NCBI RefSeq assembly: GCF_018294505.1
Contig: NC_057798.1
Coordinates: 370,872,942-370,936,941, forward strand
Length of the DNA stretch: 64,000 nt
Reading direction: 5' to 3'
Origin: Triticum aestivum
Lineage: Eukaryota; Streptophyta; Magnoliopsida; Poales; Poaceae
Below the pieces are notes generated by a model that was not told the DNA's origin, ran no database searches, and saw nothing but the letters and a program-made list of their open reading frames with translations. How positions within the stretch are numbered: position 1 is the first letter of the stretch; each line of letters starts with the position of its first letter. The position numbers and the translations under genes were made by a program. Positions 33,752-45,949 of the stretch are shown here, in pieces.

Positions 33752-36525
33752 ATGCCACCGAAGAAGAAGGATTCGGAGGCAGCTGTTCCGTCTGCGTCGC
33801 TTTCACCGCCTCCGGAGCAAACGGGTGGTGGAGTGGACGCCGGCGGAAGAATGGGCGTCGACGAGGGAGCCCTCAGTGCGGCCAAGTCCAAGGACAAGGC
33901 GGCACAGACCTCGGCGTCTATGCGCGCACCGCGCCCCTCTCAGGAGGCGCGGGACCAGCAGCATCATGGCGTTCGCAGCGCCATACGTCCGCTGGGCCAA
34001 GATCAAGCTGGTGGTTCTCGTGGCGCTCAAGACCAACATGCACGTCAACATGCTGGCTCGAGCGAAGTACGGTCGCCTGGACGGGGCACTGCTCCTTCTA
34101 ACGTGGTTAGGAGTCCGAGCATGCCCCACTCCTCGCACCGTTCACCTCTGCCGCCCACCACTCCAGTAGAAGCCTTGGCGCGAGCTCAACTTCTCCTAGA
34201 CTATCCTCCGATGGCGGACAAGACCGACGAATGGAGGGCCACTATCCAGAGCCTCATCGGCTTTGCCAACGGCGACACTGCGCGGCAACCAAGCACCTCG
34301 CTGCCGCGGCAGGACAGCCGGACGCGAGCCGATGGCAACAAGACTGGGGGAGGTGCGACTTCCATGCACTCTCCACTATGAAGGCCAAAATCGCCGACTC
34401 ACCGGTTCCACCCCGACAGCGGCTCCACCGCGTCGTCGGACCCACGAGCTCGTCGCGACCAGCGCCAAGTTCTCCATGAACAACAACAAGAAGACGCTCG
34501 AACCCGCATCGAGCGCCAAAGAGAAGCGCGACATCAATCCGACAAGCGCGCTGGGCCCTCTGTTGACATGCATGCGCCAGGGGAACCAGGCGATCTGCCG
34601 TACGCGGTAGGTTGTCCTGCGTTCACCCGTGAGCTGCGGCAAGTCCAGTGGCCCAGCACAAAGAATTTCAAACCAGACGTACCAGAGAAGTACGACGGCA
34701 AGACGGATCCGTCGGAGTTTCTCAGCATCTACACCATCGCGGTGCAGGCTGCCGGGGGACGGGACGACAAGATCCTTGCCAACTACTTCCCGCTGGTACT
34801 CAAGCCCAACGTCAGGTCCTGGCTCATGCACTTGCCGGACAATTCCATCTCCTCTTTGGCAGATTTATGCCATCAGTTTGTCGGCGCCTTTACAGGCGGC
34901 CACAAGCCACATGGCCAAGAGAGCGATCTTCATCTGCTCGCCCAGAAGGAAGGAGAGCCACTGCGCAAGTACATTCAGAGATTCAGCCGTGTACAGCACA
35001 ACATCCCAGACGTCCACCCCGCCGCGATCATCAGCGTGTTCCATCAGAACGTGCGAAACCGAAGGATGAGGGAGGAGATGGCGATGTGTAAGATCAGAGA
35101 TGTCAGCGAGCTTTACGCCCTGGCCGACAAGTGTGCACGCGCTGAAGAGGGGAGGAGGCTCCCCGGAGAGAGTACGGGAGCAGGAGGATCCGACAGTGAG
35201 GATGCTGCCCCGACAAGGAAAGGCCGGCGGCGGAACAACAGAAGGAAAAAGGGCAAGGAAGTGCTAGCTGTCGAGCAGACCGGCAACGGAGGTGGCGCCA
35301 AGGAAGCTAAAGCTGGTGGCTCCGACAAGGAGGCCCAGCCTGTGGCGGCCGCCGACAAGCAGGACAGCTCCGGCAAGCAGTATTGTAAGATTCACCGCAC
35401 CAAGGGTCACGATCTCCAGAACTGCAAGAAAGTCGAACAACTTGTTGAGCAACAGAAAGCTGAGTACGAGCTGCGCGACAAGGAGAAGGCCCAGGAAGGA
35501 ACTGGTGGATCCGGCAAGAAACGTCCCGGCCGAGGAGGACGCCGCGGCAAGGCCAAGCAGCGGCAAGGAGACAGACCTCCCCGCGGCCGCGACAAGGATG
35601 AAGATGACGACGACGATGAAGACATGGATGATGACGAGGCCGACGAGCAGGAATTTCAGAAAGCCACAGAGGTCCTGTGCGTTGACGGTGGCGCCTCTCT
35701 GCATACTTCGCACCGCCAACTCAAGCAGTGGATGCGGGAAGTGAATGCAGCAGAGCCATCCATAGAGTCACGCAAGCCCCTGAAATGGTCCAGCGCACCT
35801 ATCATCTTCGACATTGAGGACCACCCTGATCGCGTAACTGCGGTCGGGTGTTTGCCGATGTTGGTTTCTCCAACTATCCGCAATCTCAAGGTCACGAAGA
35901 TGCTAGTTGACGGCAGGGCTGGCTTGAACCTGATATCCTCCGCGGTCCTCCAGAAACTTCAGATCCCTGACAGCGAGCTCGAGGAGACCGGCACATTCCA
36001 AGGAATCAGCCCGGGAAGAAGCAAGCCGAAGGGAAAGATCACGCTGCCAGTCACATTTGGCAGCGAGCTGAACTTCAGGACTGAGAGGGTCACGTTTGAC
36101 GTTGCCGACTTTCCATTACCTTACAATGGAATCCTTGGCCGTCCGGCACTCGCCAAGTTCATGGTAGCATCTCACTATGCGTACAACATACTGAAAATGC
36201 CAGGCCCAGTAAGTGTCATCTCTGTCCCTGGCGACAAGAAGGATGCTCTTATCTGTGCCGACAAGATCTACCGGGAAGCGGCAGCCGCAGCAGAGCGCAA
36301 GAAGCTCCCGGAGGGAAGAAGAAGACCAAGTCCGGCAAGAGCTCTGATGCCTACTCCGGCAAGCGCACCTCTTCGGAGTGCTGCGCTACCGTCGAGGACG
36401 CACCATCGAGCTCCACCGGCAAGTGTAAGAAGGCAATGGCAGCTCCACCTGAGACTAAGAAGGTGTCCGCCAAGGAGGATGGCACTGGTGATACCTTCAC
36501 CATCAGCGCCACTCTTGACCCCAAA
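33752..36525 (+). pseudogene. E3 gag-protease, with a stop and a frameshift
   Basis: Starts at ATG 33752 (MPPKKKDSEA). Same frame continues past a TGA at 34379-34381 (CGA in origin is plausible). Capsid signature: VPEKYDGKTDPSEFLSIYTI, DNSISSLADLCHQFVGAF, EGEPLRKYIQRFSRVQ. A zinc-knuckle-like YCKIHRTKGHDLQNC follows, after a basic Glu/Lys-rich stretch. The protease region holds MLVDGRAGLNLIS; the family usually has D-G-G-A here, so G-to-R at the active site probably kills the enzyme. Near 36312 the frame shifts into the pol frame, and a TAG at 36526-36528 closes the linker. Confidence 0.88.
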
Positions 36526-36528
36526 TAG

Positions 36529-39500
36529 GAAAGTGCGCTCGTTGCTTTCCTGCGGGCAAATGTCGACGTGTTTGCATGGCAACCGTCTGATATCCCCGGT
36601 GTTCCCAGGAAAGTAATCGAGCACCACCTTGCCGTCTGTCCTCATGCGCGGCCCGTCAAGCAGAGAGTCAGGAAGCAGGCAGTGGAGCGCCAAGAATTCA
36701 TCGCAGAAGAAATCAAGAAGTTGGAAGCAGCAGGCCTTGTTAGAGGAGTGCTCCATCCCACGTGGTTGGCCAATCCTGTTGTTGTGCGCAAGGCTAACGG
36801 AAAATGGAGACTTTGTATTGACTTCACTGATGTTAATAAAGGTTGTCCCAAAGAACCATTTCCCTTGCCGCGTATTGACCAGATTGTTGACTCCACAGCC
36901 GGATGTGATTTGCTTTCATTTCTTGATGCATACTCAGGATACCATCAGATCTTCATGGCAGAAGAGGATGAAGAGAAAACCGCATTTATCACCCCATGTG
37001 GCACGTACTGCTTTGTACGGATGCCTTTCAGTTTGAAGAATGCTGGATCAACATTCGCAAGGGTAGTCCACCGTGCTTTTGAGCCGCAAATGCACAGAAA
37101 TGTGGAAGCCTACATGGATGATATAGTGGTCAAGAGAAAAAACAAGGCTACTCTGATTCAAGATCTAGATGAAACTTTTGCAAATCTGCGCAGGATCAAC
37201 CTCAAGCTCAATCCCGAGAAGTGCGTGTTCGGAGTCCCTTCCGTAAAGCTTCTCGGGTTCTTTGTGTCACAGCGGGGGATTGAAGCCAATCCCGACAAGA
37301 TCAAAGCCATCGAGCAGATTGAAGCACCAAAGCGCGTCAAGGATGTACGAAAGCTTGCCGGTTGCGTGGCTGCTCTCGGCAGATTTATCTCTAAGTCCGC
37401 AAAGCGCGCCTTGCCGTTTTTCAAAATATTGAAAAAGGCAGGTCCGATGAAATGGACTCCAGAAGCGGAGGCCGCGCTACAGGACTTGAAGAGGTACCTG
37501 TCCTCCACTCCAATACTTGTCGCACCTAAGCCACAAGAGAAGTTGCTGCTATATCTGGCAGCAACCAATCAAGTGGTTAGTGCTGCGTTAGTAGCGGAGA
37601 GGGAGGCGGACGATGAGCCAGCAACTGCGGCAAGTGAATCCAGCGACAAGCAGGGGGCTTCTCCGACAAGCTCTGGCCCCGACAAAGTTGAGTCTGCGCA
37701 GGCATGCAAGGAGGTGCAGAGGAAAATGGTGCAGCGCCCAGTTTACTTTGTCAGTTCCCTTCTACAGGGGGCTAGATCAAGGTATTCTGGCGTACAGAAA
37801 TTGCTTTTCGGCCTTCTCATGGCCTCGAGAAAGCTGCGCCATTACTTCCAGGCACATGAGATAACAGTTGTCACTCGCTTTCCGTTGAAGAGGATACTGC
37901 AAAATCCAGAAGTAACCGGCAGGATTGTCGAGTGGGCACTGGAACTGTCAAGCTTTGGCCTCAAGTTTGAGAGTACTTCCACTATATAGAGCAGAGCATT
38001 GGCAGAATTCATAGCGGAATGGACGCCGACACCAGACGAAGAAACTCTAGAAACAAGCATCCCCGTCAAAGAGGCAAGCAAAGAGTGGCTGATGTACTTT
38101 GATTGTGCCTTCTCGCTGCAAGGCGCCGGCGCAGGCGTGCTGCTTATCGCACCCACCGGAGAGCACCACAAGTACGTAGTTCAGATGCATTTTCCTAAGG
38201 AGCAAGCAACGAACAATACCGCAGAGTATGAAGGTTTGCTTGCCGGACTCAGAATCGCGGCAGACCTTGGGATCAACAAGCTCATTGTCAGGGGTGACTC
38301 GCAGTTGGTCGTCCGCCAAGTAAAAAAAAGCTATCAGAGTCCGTTGATGGAAGCATATGTTGATGAAGTAAGGAAGCTAGAAGCACACTTTGACGGCCTG
38401 CAAATGGAACACGTTCCACGAGCTCAGAACGATATTGCTGACGGCCTGTCAAAGTGCGCAGCACTAAAGTTACCTGTGGAACCAGGGATTTTTGTGCTCA
38501 AGCTGACTCAACCATCCGTAACACCGTCGACTGGACAGAGAAAGAAGAGGAAGTTGGTTTCTGATGACTACTTTCTGGCAAAGCTTCCCGAAGCCACCGC
38601 CAAGAAGGTCCCCAAGATCGACGCCAAGAGTGCTGAGGAGCAGTCTGCTCCGGCGAACCTCTTGGTTTGTTCCGTTGAAGCAGACGCTCCCGACAAGTTT
38701 TGCTCCGGCAAGCTTGCCGGGGAATATCACGCTCCGGCCGAACCGCAGGTTCTTGCCGTAGAAGCGGATGTTCCCACAGCAACAGATATGCCTTTAGCCC
38801 TTATTGTCGAGCCGCAAGCTCCAGCATGGGCGTAGCAGATCGTCCGTTTCCTTCAGACAGGAGAGCTTCCCGAAGAGCAAGAAGAAGCGGAAAGAGTAGC
38901 CCGGCAGTCAAGTATGTACAAGTTTGTCGACAACACATTGTATAGAATAAGACTCAACGGTGTGAAATTGAAGTGCATTCGCCGGGAAGAAGGACAACAG
39001 CTGTTGGCAGAGATACATGGAGGCATATGTGGTCACCACATTGGCGCAAGAGCACTTGCCGGCAAAGCATTCCGACAAGGTTTATTCTAGCCGACAGCCC
39101 TCCAGGATGCAACTGCACAAGTAACCAAGTGTGAAGCGTGCCAGTTCCATTCCAAACAGATACACCAGCCAGCTCAAGCTCTCTAGACGATCCCTTTATC
39201 CTGGCCATTTTTGATCCGGGGGCTCGACATCCTCGGCCCCTTTCCCCGAGCTGTCGGGGGCTTTGAGTTCTTATACGTCGCCATCGACAAGTTCACAAAG
39301 TGGCCGGAAGTGGAACCAGTGAGGAAGGTGACAGCACAGTCAGCAGCCAAGTTCTTCAGGTCGATTGTTTGCCGTTTCGGGATCCCTAACAGGATCATCA
39401 CCGACAACGGCACGCAATTTACGAGCCGCACCTTCATGCAGTACGTCCAAGATCTTGGCGCCAAGGTCTGCTTCGCTTCTGTTGCTCATCCGAGAAGCAA

Positions 39501-40062
39501 CAGTCAAGCGGAAAGGGCAAATGCTGAAGTGCTGCGAGGCCTCAAGACCAGAACTTTCGACAGGCTGCACAAGTGCGGAAGAAACTGGATCGAGGAGCTG
39601 CCGGTGGTTCTTTGGTCGATCAGGACGACGCCAAATCGAGCCACTGGCCAGACACCCTTCGCTCTAGTCTACGGAGCAGAGGCAGTTCTCCCCACGGAAC
39701 TCGTTTACAGGTTACCTCGAGTGCTCGCTTGTGATGAGCTCGAGCAAGAGCAGTTGTGCCAAGATGACGCGCTGCTCCTTGAGGAAGACCGTCTTCAGGC
39801 TGCTGTGCGAGTCGCTCGCTACCAGCAAGCTTTGCGTCGCTACCATAGCCGCAAAGTTAAAGCCAGGAGCTTCGAGGAAGGCGACCTTGTTCTTTGGCGT
39901 GTTCAGTCCGCCAAGAATTCCAACAAGTTGACGCCAAAGTGGGAAGGCCCTTATCGGGTGAAACGAGTCACTAGGCCCGGCGCTGTCCGCCGTGAGACCG
40001 AAGATGGCATTCCGGTGAGCAACTCCTGGAACATTGAACATCTTCGTAAGTTTTACCCGTAG
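36529..40062 (+). pseudogene. E3 pol: reverse transcriptase, RNase H, integrase, interrupted by TAG codons
   Basis: One frame runs from about 36312 to 40062, broken by TAG at 36526, 37987, 38833, 39088 and 39184. Reverse transcriptase (to 37986) shows PTWLANPVVVRKANGKWRLC, PLPRIDQIVDSTAG, SFLDAYSGYHQI and the catalytic AYMDDIVV. RNase H (37999-38500) shows NNTAEYEGLLAGLRIA and VRGDSQLVVRQV; its first motif reads FDCAFS where FDGAFS is usual. Integrase has a zinc-binding region (CGHHIGARAL...CEACQFH), the core FGIPNRIITDNGTQF and HPRSNSQAERANAEV, and a C-terminal domain ending WNIEHLRKFYP. Together they copy element RNA into DNA and insert it; this copy cannot. Confidence 0.93.
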
Positions 40063-40873
40063 GGCGCGGTTGCCGGAAGCTTTTCCGGCAACCACCTTTT
40101 GTACAAGTCTTGCCGCTGTTGCATGTAATCCTTTGTACAAAGCCGGGTGCAGACCCCGTGCACCAGTAAAGTTCATGTGCCCCGCACATCTTGTCAGTTT
40201 TCTTTTTTATGCTATAATCCTTTTTCGCATATGTTATCAGACACTTTGTGCAGTACCAGACCCCGTAAGCGATAACGAGCCCAAGGCTCCATATCATTAC
40301 TTTATTTCTCTGTTTCTTTCTCAAAAGAAGGAAGGTTCCCTCGCCCACAAGGTTTACCGGGGGGGGGGGAGGAGAAGATAATGGTGTGGGCCAGGACGTT
40401 CAAGAAAGTTTCTCTTTGCCGGGAAGCAGACGGCAGAAAAGCTAAGTTGCTAAAGTTTGAGCAATCAGTTTTTTAAGTTTTTGAGTTATTTTCCTTGAAC
40501 GACCGTGCTTTGTATGGAAAACCTGTGCGCGGAGGAACCAACTCGTAGCTAGCTGCGCCCTTACTTTGTTTCGAGTCCGCTCAACAACTTAAGTGAGCTG
40601 CAACTAGTTGCGACAAGGTTGCTTGTCGGTAGCGACCCCGCCAGCAGGCTGCTGAAGTTCCGCACTCGGCGCTCGCGGCAAGGGTGCCTGCACCGGCAAG
40701 TTTCCCTAGAAAGCGTAGGGCAGAACCATACAAAGCCAAGAGTCGAGTAAAGGAAGTAACACAACAATTTTTTGCCTAAGATAAAGTTATATTACAAAAA
40801 TAACTTGTCGCGCCTCTAATAAAGTGTTCCATGACATGACTGGCAGCGACAAGAAAAGAAGAAAACGGACGGC
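40063..40873. other. E3 non-coding region after pol
   Basis: No gene. Contains TTTTCCGGCAACCACC-type inverted CCGGCAAG/CTTGCCGG motifs that recur across E3, and a 9-G run near 40362. It separates pol from the convergent antisense gene. Confidence 0.6.
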
Positions 40874-43800
40874 CTAATCTACACGACCGCCGTCAACCCT
40901 TTTGACCTCGTTCACCCTGTCCACAATGGGTGCGACGAGGGCCTTAAGTGCGTCAAGATCAGCGTCCGCTGGCAGCCTCTTGAGGACGTTGGTGAGGTTG
41001 AGGCCCGGATTGTGGAAGGCCACCTTCACCAGCACCTTCTCCAGAACTCCGGCACAAATCGAGCGTGACTCGTCGGCCAACTGCTTTGGGATCCGTTCTC
41101 GGAGTTGCTGGAGCGCCGCCACCACACCTTTGAAGAACAGAGTGAGCTTGGCACTGGGTTGGAGGTTCTCGTCGGAGGAGTACCCGAAGCCTTCCACCCC
41201 CAATTGCACCAGCTCCTCTTCGATGACTGCAGCAATGTTCACGAGGCCCTCCGTCCAGAGCGCCATGGTATCTCTCTGGGTTTCGGCGGCCCTCGCTAGC
41301 AGCGCCTCGTTGGCCTTGATGTCCTTCTTCAAGTCCGCCTCCCGTTTCTTGGCGCCGTCCAATGTCTCCGTCAGGGTGGCCAGCTTCAGCTCCAGATCAG
41401 CATTGGAATTCTTGGCGGCGCGCAGCTCTTTGCCCTTCTCGGAGAGTTGGTCCTGCAGCTCACCATGGGCAAGGGCGTCCTTCTCGCGCTCCAGCTTGAG
41501 CACCGCAAGCTCTTCGCCACCCACCTTCAAATCAGCCTCCAGCTGCGCCACCTTTACTTCCAATTCCTTCTTGGCGGTCTCGGCAGCCCTAGCCGCATCC
41601 TTTGCCTCTTGGGGCGACCCGCCAAGTGCCCGTTCGCGCGCGGCAAGCTCCTCCTCGTGGCTGTCGAGGTTCACTTTCCGCTGAGCCAGCTCGCCTTCTC
41701 GTGCGTACAGCTTCTCGCCGGTGAGCCGCTGCTGCTCTTCAGCTTCGGCCTTCTCGAGGAGGAAGGCCTGCCGCTCTTCAGCAAGCTGCTCCCGCTCCTC
41801 CGCCAAGGCCTGGAGAGCTTCCTGGCAAAAACCCCGGAGCTCCTCCACGCGCTTCTCTATATCCACGCTCGCTTTCGTGACGAGCGCTTCCTGGGACTCC
41901 AACTTGACTTGACGGGCGCGATAGAGCGCCAGCAGCCTCTGCAGCAGCCGCTCCTCCTCAGGCTCGTCACTGCTGCTTCCCGACGCGTCAACGATCGACA
42001 ACCCGGCGGAGGCAAGCACCTCCCCATCCAAAACTTCTCCTTCCACCGGCGCCTTGGAGCTTGACACCCAAGGGAGCTTGATGAAGATGCCCTCGCCAGC
42101 CTTCAGATAGGCGCCGGGATGGGGCTCCTCGGAGCCTGACGCTGCGGCAGCGGCGGAGGGATCGGCGGTCGGTGCAGCGCCTGACGCTCCTACGGCCTCA
42201 GGGCCGTCAGTGCGATTGCCAGATCCCCCGCCAGCTTCCTCGGCGGCAGCCTTGGCGGCCTCTTCACCGGCAGGCACATCGGCACCAGCTCCGTCTTCGG
42301 CGGCCGCGGCATCATCAGTGTTGCCGCGCGCGTCCTCTCCGCTGCCCGCCTCGGTCTCCATCGGATCCGCGGAGGGTGGACCTGACGACCGGAGAAGAAT
42401 GAGAAGTCAAACAAGCACTCAAGAAGAAAAATCAGCAGAAGAATACAAAGAAAGTTTCGGGCAGGAAGGATTACCTATGCTGGGATCCGCTGTCATAAGC
42501 TCCACCACCGGCGGATCGTTAGCGCTGTCCCTTGCCGGAGACTCCTCCCTTGCCGGAGGCTCCTCCCTTACCGGAGAACTCTCCCTTGCCGGGGAGTCCA
42601 CCCTTGGCGGCGTAGTCGAAGCAGACGACGAGTCGGAGGTGATCACCATGCCCTCCTGATGAAGCTGTTCTGCTCCTGCACAAACAAACCAGTGATCAAA
42701 TGTCAACAAAGGAAAAGCAACCATGCGCACCCAGAAGCAGAAAGTAAACCATATGCTTACGCTGGGGGCTGCTCTGTGAAGTGATGGCCGGATCCGGCAA
42801 GGTGGTCTCGGGCACGCCTCCTGTCGTCGCAGTGGGCTCGTCCTCGATGACCACCACCTGAGCCTTGGCCCTCTTCGCCACCCTCTGGGCCAGAGTCCTG
42901 AAAAGGGAGAGTCCAGGGTGGGTCAGATCAGATGCAAGACAGGAATGGCAAGTTGAAGAACTACAAGAACAACAAGGGAATCTTACTCTTCTTCCTCTTC
43001 CTCGTCGGAGCTGAGCGCGGAGAGGTCGAAGTTCGGCCCACCTCCGGCGCGACGAGGTGGAGGGGTGGGATCCCTTGGCCGCTTGGCGGGGACTGTGGCG
43101 CCAGCCCGAGATGACCCCGCCCCAGTTGCCACTGCGGCGGGAGGCGCACCCGCGGCAACCGTACTTGCCGCGGCGGAGCGCGTCGCGCGGCGCTGCGGCT
43201 GTTGACCAGCTTGCCGCCCTGCTGCGTCCCCGATCCTGCGGAGGCGCCTTCTTGGCTGCACTGGGGGCTGCGTTCCGGGCCCTGTTCCCGGCAAGCTCCC
43301 CGGAGATGGCGGGCCGCTCGCACCCTCGGTGGGCTCACTCAACTCGGCGTCGGGCGCGGCAAGCTCTTCTTCGTCTTCGGGCCACTCCCGCTCAGCAAGA
43401 CTCATCGCCGATGCCGCGTCCGCTTCCTCCACCGTGAACCCAAATTCACCCGCGGCTGCGGCTGCCGCCGCCTCTTCCGCCCTGGTGGCGATGTGTTCCA
43501 TCTCTTGATCGGTGGTGTCGCGGGTGAGGAGCTTCTTGTCGTCAGCATTACCGCTACTTCCACTAGGCTATCGAAGAACTGCTGCACAATGTCTCCGGCA
43601 GGCTCTTGCCAAGTTGGAGCGATCCCGTGCGAATCACACAACGGCATCATGGCGCAGATGCGGTCGCGCGAGGAGTTGTTGCACAGAGGAACGATGCCTG
43701 CCGGCAACCTGAACCACTCGGGATGCTGTGGGTCGTGCTTGAATATCTCCTTGAGTATCCCGTCCAACTCTATGATGGTGAAATTGAAGTTGAGGCCTGG

Positions 43801-44622
43801 GCGCAACCTCATGATATCTGCCGGGCCTCCAAATTCCCAGGCGGGTCTCCCCCTCGCCTGCAGAGGGGCAATGCGCCAGCGAAGGAAATCTGCGCCGACA
43901 GCTCCTACAGTCAGCCCGGCAAGCCTGAGACGCAAGATCCGAGTGGTGGCGATCTTCAGTTTGTCGCCGTCCACGGACAGAGCGCTCCAGTCATTGCCGT
44001 GCACTGCTGGGGCTTGGCGCAGGGCGGTGAACGGCTGCGGGCTCTCCTCTACAACCCAGCACCAATCTGCTCTCCACTCGTCCCACTTGCTGCGGAGCTC
44101 CCCCTCCAGATAGGTCTCCTTCTTGCCGGCCCGCGAGATCCAGGCGATCCTGCCGGCAAGAGGTTCCCCTCTCTCGACACGAGGCATAAAGAAATGGCGG
44201 AAGAGAGCTACGTTGGGGTGGACTCCGACAAAGTTTTCGCATAGATGGGCGAAAACTGCCATGGTCAGAACGGTGTTGGGGGTGAAGTCAAGGAGGTGGA
44301 GTCCATAGGTGTTCATGACGTCGCAAAAGAAATCAGAGAATGGCGGGCAGAGCCCGCAGTAGAAGAACACGGCGAAGAAAGGATATCCGCCAACTGGAGC
44401 TGCTTGCGAGGCGACGGCGGAGAGTATCTTCGTGCGCGGATGCGCCCGCGTCTCCGTCGACCAGAAGAGATAGTACCACTCCCTCAGCTCCTTCACAGAG
44501 AGCTCGGGGGTGAAAGTGGCCCGCTCCTTTCACAGCGCCTCAAGCCGCTGCGCTTCGGTCGACTTCACAGCTTTCGCGGCCGCGGCCTTCGTGGCCTTCC
44601 CCTTCCCGGGCTTCGGAGGCAT
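40874..44622 (-). pseudogene. antisense, four-exon PF04195-like gene of E3 with C-terminal coiled coil
   Basis: Start ATG at 44622 (MPPKPGKGKATK). Exons on minus: 44622-42987, 42897-42761, 42675-42475, 42381-40874. All donors are GTAA and all acceptors AG, and the phase is kept at each junction. Exon 1 carries the conserved core (FFYCGLCPPFSDFFCDVMNT, then DFTPNTVLTMAVFAHLCENF). Exon 4 gives a long Glu/Ala/Lys/Leu stretch (EELRGFCQEALQALAEEREQ) that should form a coiled coil. A TGA at 44530-44532 (Trp in origin is plausible) and a frameshift near 43550 disable it. It lies opposite the element's sense strand, beside the 3' LTR, and is independent of gag-pol. Function unknown; nuclear or structural roles would be guesses. 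Confidence 0.78.
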
Positions 44623-44998
44623 GGCGGAGGCGGTGGGGGAGATCGACGGCGCTGGTGGTGGCAGCAGCGACGGGGGCGGAGCGCTGCCCTCTTTCAACTC
44701 TGCAAGCGGAGGAGGGCGGCGGAGATTTCTGAGATTGCAGCAGCGAAGGGCGGAGGTGGGGGAAATGCCCCTGTTTCCCCTGCTTATAAAGAGAGACGGG
44801 GCGGATATTTCGGCCTTCCAAATAAACAACCACCCACGATCTCTCCCACGACTCCGCGATTGACGCGTGCCGTTACGGGGGGCGCGGTGGATACGGAGTT
44901 AGATTCAGCATAACCCAGGCTCCGCGCGTGCCCGTGCCCTGTTTTGGGCCTAGCCCAATAGCGCTCGGCACCGTGTGTGGCCCAGGCCCGGGGGCTCC

Positions 44999-45944
44999 TG
45001 TCGGTGTACTAGAGTAGGGGTACCCTAGTATCCCGAACTTGTGCACGGGCAGTTGCAGCGCCGCGCGGCAAGGCTTGCCGGACGACCGCCAGAGTCCTCC
45101 GTGGGTTCCTTTGGAGCCATTCAAGAACAAAGCATTCAAGATGAAGAGACAAGGCCCCGGCAAGAGGATCTTGCCGGGAAGAGACAAGGCCCCGGCAAGA
45201 GGAGCTTGCCGGGAAGGCCAACCACGGCACTTCAAGAAACTTGCCGCGATGCACCGCACGTCCCGGCAAGGTCCAGTGAGCGACAAGCTTCTGGACTCGA
45301 CAAGACGACGACCCCGACAAGGTACTCGCCGGGGGCCCGCTGCCACTCTGTACCCACGCTCCAGCGCACCCACCCGCGTGTCGCCATGAGGCTTCCTCAG
45401 GGGCGCGTGGCGGGAGCCTGTGCAGCCAGGGGTACACGGTGGCAAGCGGAGATGAAGAGAAGGCCATCGTGGCAAACGGTGGCGCTCCTAACGGTCACTT
45501 TTTGCACTGTTTAGGCAACTCAGACGGGCATTCAATGACCTTGTCCCCTGCCGTCAGAGTTAGGTAGGGTGCACTGTGTCCACAGTAGCGGTAGCTGCAC
45601 CTACCACATCCTTTTCCATTTTTACCCTTCTAGTCTACGTTGCCACCTGTCGGTGACCCCTTGAAAGTATAAAAGGAGGCCCAAGCGCAACGTAGAGGGG
45701 GGTTCGGCTCATTCAAAACATCAGGAACACTCTCACGCTCGGTCGGGCAGCGTCCATCGCTCCTGAGTAAGAATTCAATACACACAAACAAGCAGCAGTA
45801 GGGTTTTACGCATCCGTGCGGCCCGAAGCTGGGTAAAACTGCTCGCGTGTACTGTCTCGATCCGCTCTTTGCGCGGCCTCCGCCCCCCTCCGAACCGAAA
45901 GGGGCCCGGTCCCCATAGGTGTTGGTGGATCAGTTTCCCCGACA
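44999..45944 (+). repeat. E3 3' LTR
   Basis: 946 bp and nearly identical to the 5' LTR; TATAAAAG at 45668-45675. It is preceded by the purine-rich CCCGGGGGCTCC, the likely polypurine tract. Open frames on both strands here and in the 5' LTR are repeat shadows. Confidence 0.96.
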
Positions 45945-45949
45945 GGAAT

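Larger units (their letters stand above)
32720..45944 (+). mobile_element. E3: full-length gypsy-type LTR retrotransposon, 13225 bp, TSD GGAAT
   Basis: LTRs 32720-33664 and 44999-45944 (TGTCGG...GACA) are flanked by GGAAT at 32715-32719 and 45945-45949. Order on plus is gag, protease, reverse transcriptase, RNase H, integrase, the Ty3/gypsy order. A large antisense spliced gene (44622-40874) lies between pol and the 3' LTR. I count about 15 substitutions and one indel between the LTRs (about 1.6%), making it the youngest of the three elements. The protein frames carry six in-frame stops and one frameshift, so it is not autonomous now. Confidence 0.96.

Noticed and set aside
36526..39186. TAG codons as programmed readthrough in E3
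   Set aside because: Five sites across pol, one replacing a Trp codon in integrase, are better explained by mutation; no readthrough context seen.
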